Assembly: GCA_003554345.1 (NCBI GenBank)
Contig: PWGE01000094.1
Location: forward strand, 1 to 5,099
Source of the DNA: Candidatus Sumerlaeota bacterium
GTDB taxonomy: Bacteria > Sumerlaeota > T1SED10-198M
Reading direction: 5' to 3'
DNA: 5,099 nt
Shown: positions 1 to 5,099 of the stretch, piece by piece
How positions within the stretch are numbered: the first letter of the stretch is position 1
How the letters are laid out: each line of letters opens with the position of its first letter
Notes under the pieces: model-generated
The model's input: only the letters and a program-made list of their open reading frames with translations
Told to the model about the DNA's origin: nothing
Databases searched by the model: none
Translations under genes and position numbers: made by a program

Positions 1-8
1 CAATTTAG

Positions 9-36
9 CAGGGCAGACACACAGGTCTGCCCCTAC
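9..36. repeat. Short palindromic repeat, copy 1
   Basis: A perfect 8-bp stem, GGGCAGAC (11-18) and GTCTGCCC (25-32), encloses a 6-nt loop (19-24) and is followed by CTAC. The same unit recurs 54 bases downstream at 63-90. It looks like one unit of a dispersed intergenic palindrome, and a hairpin at DNA or RNA level is possible. No T-run follows, so it is not a typical intrinsic terminator. No transposase gene is visible nearby. The window starts only 8 bases upstream, so more copies may lie outside. Confidence 0.75.
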
Positions 37-62
37 GGCTGAAATGATCGGGGAGATTAATA

Positions 63-90
63 CAGGGCAAACACATAGGTTTGCCCCTAC
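63..90. repeat. Short palindromic repeat, copy 2
   Basis: This is the second copy of the element at 9-36. Its stem is GGGCAAAC (65-72) with GTTTGCCC (79-86), with a 6-nt loop (73-78) and the same CTAC tail. It differs from copy 1 at three of 28 positions. Two of these, G16 to A70 and C27 to T81, are paired with each other in the stem, so pairing is fully kept. The third is in the loop. This suggests that the hairpin, rather than the primary sequence, is maintained. Confidence 0.75.
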
Positions 91-166
91 CACTGATAAT
101 AAACTTTTCAAAGTATAATGCACATTGGTAAAAAACTTATACTTTAGTAATGTATTGCCGCTTTCC

Positions 167-213
167 TGGGAGCGCCGATTCCCGACTTACATTCCGCCTA
201 TGGCGGTATCGGC
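167..213. repeat. Nested palindrome, REP-like intergenic element
   Basis: Outer arms GCCGAT (174-179) and ATCGGC (208-213) enclose an inner perfect hairpin, CCGCC (194-198) and GGCGG (202-206), with a TAT loop. The leading TGGGAGCGCCG followed by TCCCGAC resembles the GC-rich head of REP/RAYT-type repeats, which often contain GGGAGCG-like cores. That resemblance is an inference from memory of the family. It lies in AT-rich non-coding DNA, so its local GC content stands out. No RAYT transposase is in the window. Confidence 0.5.
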
Positions 214-486
214 ATCTTGTTCTTATTTTCATGATTGGCGTGAGGAACTCCCCTTTGAAAAGCATCTTTATTTTCTTTATTTTAACAAGGTGGCTGAGTT
301 TTTATCAGGAAGTAAGTTCCAGAAGAAAAAATGTTACAGCAATGTCTTTGCTGATGGTTCTAATAATCATGGAAAGTGAATGGTATGACTTGTTTTGTTT
401 ACATGGCATTCATGCTGGAAATTTTTAACGAAAGGGATTTTTGCTATCTGGTAAAAAAGTGCACAGGTTTTTATACAAAAAAATTA
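214..486. other. Intergenic stretch with no supported gene
   Basis: Short open frames cross this stretch on the plus strand (ending at 379 and 428). They begin upstream inside the palindromic element, overlap each other, have no convincing Shine-Dalgarno site, and give translations with no recognisable domain. On the minus strand I also see nothing convincing. The stretch is AT-rich and leads into the promoter of the downstream gene. It may contain decayed coding sequence, but I cannot identify any. Confidence 0.5.
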
Positions 487-515
487 TAGACAAAAACCCC
501 TTGTTGACTTATAAT
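487..515 (+). promoter_or_regulatory. Probable sigma70-type promoter for gene 1
   Basis: A -35 hexamer TAGACA (487-492, five of six matches to TTGACA) is separated by exactly 17 bases from a perfect -10 TATAAT (510-515). Transcription would start near 522, leaving a leader of roughly 100 nt before the ATG at 626. No operator palindrome or riboswitch fold was recognised in the leader. Confidence 0.65.
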
Positions 516-612
516 ATATTGATAAACGCATATCACATGATGATGGTACACGTATATTCGTCACATAAAGTGGTGTTTAAGCTGAAATAATGAAGTGAAA
601 AGAATAATTAAA

Positions 613-618
613 AGGGGG
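613..618 (+). promoter_or_regulatory. Ribosome binding site of gene 1
   Basis: The purine run AGGGGG sits 7 bases before the ATG at 626. This is good Shine-Dalgarno placement and supports that start codon. Confidence 0.75.
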
Positions 619-625
619 TTTCAAG

Positions 626-2227
626 ATGAAAATATTGCACTTTATATTATGTGTTTTGTTATTAGCATCCTATGATGTTAGTGGTGATGAAGAGAGTTTT
701 GCTGGTGGCTCGGGTACAGCCAACGATCCGTATCAGGTCAGTACAGCTGAGCACCTGAATAATGTCAGGGAGTATCATAACTCTCATTTTCAGCAAATTG
801 CGGATATTGACCTGTCAGAGTATTCAGACGATGATGGCTGGGAACCTATTGGCAGGGCGACATCTGCCTTTAGCGGAACGTATGACGGGCAGGGGTACAG
901 TATAAAAAATCTATTCGTTTCAAGGCTGCAGAATAATATAGGTTTATTTGGCCGGACAAATAATGCAGTCTTGAAAAATATTACTATCACGAACGGCTCA
1001 GTAAGAGGTTTAACAAGAACAGGCGGATTAGTGGGACAGAATACCAGTACGGAAATAATAAACTGCCATTTTGAAGGAGTTGTCCTGGGAGGTGAGCATA
1101 CCGGCGGTTTGGCAGGTACTGTTGTCTTCGGGAGTATTTCAGCGTCTTCCGGTTATGGTACTGTTTCCGGTGGCAGTTTTAGAACGGGCGGTCTGGTGGG
1201 AAATGCTGAAAATGCAACTATAGAAGACAGCCATTTTTCAGGAAGCGTCTCCAGTAGCAGCCTTCAGGTTGGCGGTCTGTTGGGATATGGAACATCGGGC
1301 ACAGTGATAACCCGTTGTTATGCGGAGAATGTTGATGTTGAAGGAACCGGCAACGCTGGCGGAATAGCCGGATTCCTCAGCGGAACCCTTTCTTATTCCT
1401 ATGCCTCCGGCAAAGTAACATCTGGTAATATCGGAGGCGGATTGGTGGGCCTGACTCACTTTCAAACTGAAATTACCAACTGTTATGCCAATGTAGATGT
1501 CTCTGCGACTAACAATGCAGGAGGGGGAGTAGGGAGAAACAACCAGGGCACAATCCGTTATATTTATTCAACAGGAGAAATATCCAGTCCGGGAGATAAC
1601 GTTGGAGGACTGGTAGGAAATAACGCCGAAGGAGTAACAATAGGAATAATTGAATATTCTTATTATAATTCTGAAACGAGCGGCCAGGAAGATGAAGGAA
1701 AGGGGATTCCAAAGTCAACAGAACAAATGCAGAAGCTGGCGACCTATACTGGTGACGATGAAGAAGATCCCGAATGGGATTTCGATGATGTCTGGTTTAT
1801 GATAGAAGATTTGACCTACCCCGTGTTTCGCTGGATGCTTTCTGGTGAGGATTATTATGCTGATGTGGTGCTTGATGGTTTTCCTGATTTCATGTGGACC
1901 AGACATAATTATAAAGTAAGCCTAACGCTAAGAAATACCGGTTTTGAACCCTGGTATGAGGATGAAGAGGTATACCTGGGCGCAGTAGACAACCATGATG
2001 ACCTGGTGCCGTCTCATTTCTTCAGAGTAGCTTTAGATCATGATGTTATGCCTTCACAGCTCCATACTTTCCATTATTCGGCTCAATCCATGGTTCCCGG
2101 TATCTTTACTACCGAATGGCAGATGATCAAGGAAGGTCAATTCTGGTTTGGTGAGATATTAAGCCGGGAAATGGAAGTTTTACGGCGTACCAATGTCGAA
2201 TCCGTTATATGGCAGCTGTTTGAATAG
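626..2227 (+). CDS. Secreted GLUG-repeat protein with C-terminal FW (NBR1)-like domain, single module
   Basis: Complete gene of 533 residues. Seen in sequence: an N-terminal signal peptide (about residues 1-20, one Lys then a hydrophobic run, likely cleaved near VSG/DEE, no lipobox). A cap domain follows (25-132), opening with FAGGSGTANDPY and containing ADIDLS, GWEPIG and YDG. Next are eight GLUG-type repeats (133-354), then a linker with KGIPKSTEQM, WDFDDVW and YPVFRWM. The end is a beta-sandwich-like domain (about 409-520) with LRNTG, PW, LGA and TEWQMIKEGQFWFGE. Known of the families: GLUG repeats (Pfam 'GLUG motif') occur in exported bacterial proteins and are thought to form a beta-helix. 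The C-terminal pattern, NTG..W followed by a W.M..G..WFG ending, resembles bacterial relatives of the NBR1 FW domain. Inference: a secreted or surface binding or structural protein. No catalytic motif, LPXTG or other sorting signal is visible, and only about 13 residues follow the FW-like domain. The start is supported by the SD site and signal peptide. The gene is a paralogue of the downstream gene. Confidence 0.9.
   Translation: MKILHFILCVLLLASYDVSGDEESFAGGSGTANDPYQVSTAEHLNNVREYHNSHFQQIADIDLSEYSDDDGWEPIGRATSAFSGTYDGQGYSIKNLFVSRLQNNIGLFGRTNNAVLKNITITNGSVRGLTRTGGLVGQNTSTEIINCHFEGVVLGGEHTGGLAGTVVFGSISASSGYGTVSGGSFRTGGLVGNAENATIEDSHFSGSVSSSSLQVGGLLGYGTSGTVITRCYAENVDVEGTGNAGGIAGFLSGTLSYSYASGKVTSGNIGGGLVGLTHFQTEITNCYANVDVSATNNAGGGVGRNNQGTIRYIYSTGEISSPGDNVGGLVGNNAEGVTIGIIEYSYYNSETSGQEDEGKGIPKSTEQMQKLATYTGDDEEDPEWDFDDVWFMIEDLTYPVFRWMLSGEDYYADVVLDGFPDFMWTRHNYKVSLTLRNTGFEPWYEDEEVYLGAVDNHDDLVPSHFFRVALDHDVMPSQLHTFHYSAQSMVPGIFTTEWQMIKEGQFWFGEILSREMEVLRRTNVESVIWQLFE
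1022..1687 (+). repeat. GLUG repeat array in gene 1 (8 units)
   Basis: This is a protein-level tandem repeat within the CDS, residues 133-354. Each unit starts with a GGLVG-like motif (variants GGLAG, GGLLG, GGIAG, GGGVG) and runs about 26-29 residues with a pattern GGLVG-x(5-8)-I-x-x-(C/S)-(Y/F/H)-x-x-G-x-V. The last unit ends in the characteristic YYNSETSGQ turn. The units are diverged at DNA level. The periodicity suits one coil of a beta-helix per unit, which is inferred and not shown here. Confidence 0.8.
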
Positions 2228-2346
2228 AAAAACGAAACGTTTATATAAAATGAAAGACGCAGGTTGAATATAAGCTTATCAGGAGGATTTATTTTTCTGT
2301 ACCTGGATAAATATTTCAATTTTAAATTACAGAAAGGGCCTATATA

Positions 2347-2376
2347 TTGACACATGTATTTTTATGTTCCCGTAAA
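2347..2376 (+). promoter_or_regulatory. Possible weak promoter upstream of gene 2
   Basis: A perfect -35 TTGACA (2347-2352) is followed after 18 bases by CGTAAA (2371-2376), which matches only three of six -10 positions. It lies in the 205-base gap between the two genes. I see no strong intrinsic terminator after gene 1; the best candidate is a 5-bp AT-rich stem at 2230-2242 with no useful T-run. Gene 2 may therefore be transcribed by read-through from the gene 1 promoter instead of, or in addition to, this site. Confidence 0.25.
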
Positions 2377-2418
2377 GTTGAGATTGGCCGCGTAGATAGA
2401 TTTGTTTTTAAATAAAAT

Positions 2419-2426
2419 GGATGGAG
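2419..2426 (+). promoter_or_regulatory. Ribosome binding site of gene 2
   Basis: GGATGGAG ends 6 bases before the ATG at 2433. Its GGAG core (2423-2426) is a standard Shine-Dalgarno site. An in-frame ATG at 2421 overlaps this motif, has no good SD of its own, and would add only four residues before the signal peptide. The 2433 start is therefore preferred. A TAA at 2409 closes the frame further upstream. Confidence 0.7.
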
Positions 2427-2432
2427 TATATA

Positions 2433-5099
2433 ATGAAAAACTCTTTTTTGATGATTCTTTTTCTGAGTGTTGTTTGTTTGGCTGCAGCGGGAGCTCCTGT
2501 TGCTAATGATAATAGTTTCGCCGGAGGAAGCGGTACAGAGAATGACCCTTACCTGGTAGAGACCGCAGAACAACTCAATCGGATCCGGGAATATCCGGAG
2601 GCTTACTTCAAACAGACGGCAGATATCGATTTATCTGGATACAGCTCAGAGGAAGGGTGGGAACCGATAGGCAGCTTCCAGAGTCCCTATTACGGCAACT
2701 ATGACGGCAATAACCATATTATTACCAACCTGGTCATTAACAGACCCGAAATTGGCGATGTAGGTTTATTTGGCTACTTTAGACAGGGTGTCATAAAAAA
2801 TGTCACCATACAGAATGCTAAAATTTCAGGACGTAGCCGTACGGGTGTTTTAGCAGGCTCTATCAGCAGTGGACAAATCTGGAACTGTTTCGTTTCGGGA
2901 ACTGCAGAAGGAAAACTTTATGTGGGAGGTTTGGCAGGATCTGTAGTATCGGAGAGTTTAATTATTGCCTCGCATTCCCATGTTGATGTTTTTTCAACAC
3001 AAAATCATATCGGTGGTTTGGTTGGAGTCATGCACTCGCCAGGAATTATGATAGGCTGTTCTGCTATTGGGAATGTATCTGGCAGATCAGAAGTCGGCGG
3101 GCTGGTTGGGACAAATCATGGAAGCATTGTGGCATGTTTTGCTACAGGGGATGTATATGGAGTTAATAGAATGACCGGCGGCCTTGCGGGCAGAAATAGA
3201 AACTATATAGAAGCCTGTTATGCTACAGGATCCGTTACGGGAAATGACAAGGTCGGCGGATTGGTGGGAGAGAATGATCCCGATTCGGACATTATCCATT
3301 GTTTTGCAGCGGGAGAGGTCTCTGGTGCGGAGAATACCGGCGGACTGGTGGGTTGGAATGAAGGAAGTATTGACGGGGGATATTATGATTCCGTTACCAC
3401 GAAACAGTCTGACCTGGGCAAAGGGATTCCGAAAACAACGAATGAACTTCTCCAGAAGATAACATTTGCCGGCTGGGATTTTACTCATACCTGGGATATT
3501 CTTGAATTGATAAACTATCCCTACCTGCGCAGTTTTATTACAGATGAACCGTATAACGCCATCATTGAGTCACACTCTTTTCCTTCCAGACTATTTCATG
3601 ATGAGCCCCTGGAATTGCACCTGACGGTGCGCAATACCGGTACAACGGCCTGGCTGGAGGGTGAAGAGTACTTCCTGGGAGCACTGGGAAATTATGATCC
3701 CCTGGTTACGGATCCGCAATACTACCGGCGGGCACTGCAGCATGATGTGGCAAAGGGACAGGTTCATACATTTACCATACCGGTAAACCCCCAGAACACA
3801 GGTCTTTTTATGACCGAATGGCAGATGCTCAAGGAGGGGGAATTCTGGTTTGGAGATGCCTGCAGAAAAGAAGTGGAGGTAATGGCTTCTTTTGACGGAG
3901 GAAGCGGAACAGCGGACGATCCCTACCTGGTCTCTACTCCTGAACAATTAAACAGTATCAGGTTTTTCCTGGACAGTCATTATCTGCAGACAGAAGATAT
4001 TGATTTAGCCGGCTTCAGCGCGGGTGAAGGATGGGAACCGATAGGTTCTTCTACTTATAGGTTTACTGGTTATTATGACGGCGGGAATCATGTCATTACG
4101 AACCTGGTTATCAACAGGCCTGAAGAATTTCCGAGTGGTTTATTTCGTTCCTGCAGAGAAGCGGTCATAAAAAATGTATCCATAAAAAATGCAAATATTT
4201 CAGGATCGAGTAATATTGGGATCCTTGCAGGTAGTTTTGTTGACGGAGAAATAGAGAACTGCTTTACCTCCGGTATAATTAACGGGGGCGGTAATGTCGG
4301 TGGACTGGTTGGGTTGATGACCAGAAGCTCTGTTACAGGATCTCATTCTGCTGCGGATGTTTTAGGGGCAAGCAGTAGTATTGGCGGTCTGGTGGGATGG
4401 TCTCGTGATACATCTATTATAACAGACTGTTATGCTATTGGTTATGTTGAGGGTGGGCGTTCCGTCGGAGGACTGGTTGGAGAAAATGAAGGCTTTATCG
4501 TATCCTGCTTTGCCACCGGACCTGTGTCCGTGATAGAGAATATAACCCAGACTTACAACGGAAGATCTTTTGGCGGACTGGTGGGTAGAAATGAAGGAAT
4601 TATCATCAATAGCTATGCAGCGGGGCTGGTTTCAGGGAAAGAGAGTGTCGGCGGAGCGGTAGGAAGAAATATTGAAACAGGCACCACTCTAAACTGCTTT
4701 GCTGCGGGAAAAGTAACCGGTCAAGAGGATACCGGCGGATTTGCCGGCTTAAACTGGGGTCTTGTTTTCAGCTGTTATTATGATGCCAAAAGCAGCGGAC
4801 AATCAGATCTGCATAAAGGGAATCCACTTCAGCCCCATGAGATGTTTGAGCAGGATAACTTCACGGGTTGGGATTTTGATGATACCTGGGCAATCCTTGA
4901 GGGAGTAGGATATCCATTTTTGCAGTATGTTATGGGGGGGCGGATGGATAATGCCATGATCGAAGCCCAGCGTTTCCCATCGGAGTTGTGGAAGGGCCGT
5001 CATTATAAGTTGACCCTGACGGTACGCAATACGGGCACTTTTACCTGGGATGCTCAAAGTAATATCAAGCTGGGAGCGGTCGGCGGTCAGGATGACCTG
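2433..5099 (+). CDS. Secreted multi-module GLUG/FW-like repeat protein (3' end beyond window)
   Basis: The frame is open from 2433 to the last base of the window, giving 889 codons with no stop, so the gene is truncated at its 3' end by the window. Residues 1 to about 24 form a signal peptide (MKN, then a hydrophobic run ending LAAAGAPVA, no proper lipobox). Module 1: cap 29-137 (FAGGSGTENDPY, ADIDLS, GWEPIG), seven GLUG repeats 138-325, linker 326-370 (KGIPKTTNE, WDFTHTW, YPYLR), FW-like domain 371-485 (LTVRNTGTTAW, LGA, TEWQMLKEGEFWFG). Module 2 starts at once: cap from 487 (FDGGSGTADDPY), seven GLUG repeats 596-790, linker 791-837 (WDFDDTW), and an FW-like domain from 838 cut after LGAVGGQDDL. 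About 60 residues of that domain are missing compared with module 1. Inference: an exported, probably surface or extracellular, binding or structural protein. No enzyme motif is seen. Further modules or an anchoring domain could follow. It is a paralogue of the 533-aa protein encoded just upstream and may share its transcript. Confidence 0.9.
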   Translation, partial: MKNSFLMILFLSVVCLAAAGAPVANDNSFAGGSGTENDPYLVETAEQLNRIREYPEAYFKQTADIDLSGYSSEEGWEPIGSFQSPYYGNYDGNNHIITNLVINRPEIGDVGLFGYFRQGVIKNVTIQNAKISGRSRTGVLAGSISSGQIWNCFVSGTAEGKLYVGGLAGSVVSESLIIASHSHVDVFSTQNHIGGLVGVMHSPGIMIGCSAIGNVSGRSEVGGLVGTNHGSIVACFATGDVYGVNRMTGGLAGRNRNYIEACYATGSVTGNDKVGGLVGENDPDSDIIHCFAAGEVSGAENTGGLVGWNEGSIDGGYYDSVTTKQSDLGKGIPKTTNELLQKITFAGWDFTHTWDILELINYPYLRSFITDEPYNAIIESHSFPSRLFHDEPLELHLTVRNTGTTAWLEGEEYFLGALGNYDPLVTDPQYYRRALQHDVAKGQVHTFTIPVNPQNTGLFMTEWQMLKEGEFWFGDACRKEVEVMASFDGGSGTADDPYLVSTPEQLNSIRFFLDSHYLQTEDIDLAGFSAGEGWEPIGSSTYRFTGYYDGGNHVITNLVINRPEEFPSGLFRSCREAVIKNVSIKNANISGSSNIGILAGSFVDGEIENCFTSGIINGGGNVGGLVGLMTRSSVTGSHSAADVLGASSSIGGLVGWSRDTSIITDCYAIGYVEGGRSVGGLVGENEGFIVSCFATGPVSVIENITQTYNGRSFGGLVGRNEGIIINSYAAGLVSGKESVGGAVGRNIETGTTLNCFAAGKVTGQEDTGGFAGLNWGLVFSCYYDAKSSGQSDLHKGNPLQPHEMFEQDNFTGWDFDDTWAILEGVGYPFLQYVMGGRMDNAMIEAQRFPSELWKGRHYKLTLTVRNTGTFTWDAQSNIKLGAVGGQDDL
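2844..3407 (+). repeat. GLUG repeat array, gene 2 module 1 (7 units)
   Basis: Residues 138-325 hold seven units of about 26-29 residues. They begin GVLAG, then GGLAG, GGLVG, GGLVG, GGLAG, GGLVG and GGLVG, with the final unit ending in GGYYDS. Cys occurs at the equivalent coil position in five units (C152, C209, C235, C262, C290), at spacings of 57, 26, 27 and 28 residues. The 57-residue step is two coils, with Ser in the skipped unit. Confidence 0.8.
4218..4802 (+). repeat. GLUG repeat array, gene 2 module 2 (7 units)
   Basis: Residues 596-790 hold seven units matching module 1 unit for unit. They begin GILAG, then GGLVG (four times), GGAVG and GGFAG, and end in SCYYDAKSSGQ. Cys sits at the equivalent position in five units (C610, C666, C692, C755, C781). 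Unit 4 is longer than its counterpart by about 8 residues (around IENITQTYNGRSF), consistent with a loop insertion between coils. Confidence 0.8.

Noticed and set aside
9-90. Possible small CRISPR array (28-nt repeats, 26-nt spacer)
   Set aside because: There are only two copies with three mismatches, the changes are compensatory in a hairpin, the spacer is short and no cas gene is visible. A dispersed palindrome explains it better.
125-428. Two overlapping short open frames (84 and 92 codons) upstream of gene 1
   Set aside because: They overlap each other, pass through the palindromic repeat, lack a convincing ribosome binding site, and give translations with no recognisable features.
2228-2320. 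Intrinsic terminator after gene 1
   Set aside because: The only stems are weak and AT-rich (for example AAACG/CGTTT at 2230-2242) with no following T-run, so I do not call a terminator.
2433-2480. Lipoprotein signal at Cys15 of gene 2 (and Cys9 of gene 1)
   Set aside because: The residues before the Cys (SVV in gene 2, FIL in gene 1) do not fit the lipobox, because the -1 position is Val or Leu rather than Gly, Ala or Ser.
3087-3488. Minus-strand 133-codon open frame and other antisense frames within the two genes
   Set aside because: They lie fully inside well-supported coding sequence with clear protein repeats on the plus strand, and their translations show no domain.

Overview
The window is a moderate-GC bacterial segment. 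It holds two plus-strand genes for secreted repeat proteins, preceded by about 600 bases of repeat-bearing non-coding DNA. Signal peptides, clear Shine-Dalgarno sites and a near-consensus sigma70-type promoter point to an ordinary bacterium, probably Gram-negative and environmental. The -10/-35 layout does not look like the Bacteroidota type. I cannot name the phylum from this sequence.

Layout: positions 9-90 carry two copies of a short perfect-stem palindrome. Positions 167-213 carry a nested palindrome resembling REP-type repeats. Positions 214-486 hold nothing I can support. A strong promoter lies at 487-515, followed by a leader of about 100 nt and an SD site. Gene 1 (626-2227, 533 aa, complete) follows. 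After a 205-base gap comes gene 2 (2433 to beyond the window edge, at least 889 aa).

Both genes are built from the same module of about 460 residues. It consists of a cap opening with an (F)xGGSGTxxDPY motif, 7-8 GLUG-type repeats of about 27 residues (likely a right-handed beta-helix), a conserved 'WDFddtW...YP' linker, and a C-terminal beta-sandwich domain. That last domain resembles the bacterial relatives of the NBR1/FW (four-tryptophan) domain. Gene 1 has one module. Gene 2 has one full module followed directly by a second, which is cut by the window end inside its FW-like domain.

The genes are paralogues in tandem, probably exported to the periplasm or cell surface. No catalytic residues are recognised, so an adhesive, binding or structural role is the most that can be inferred. 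The most noteworthy items are the GLUG/FW-like modular architecture and its duplication, a Cys ladder in the repeats, a G7 tract where a one-base slip would remove the FW-like domain, and the covarying stems of the upstream palindromes.
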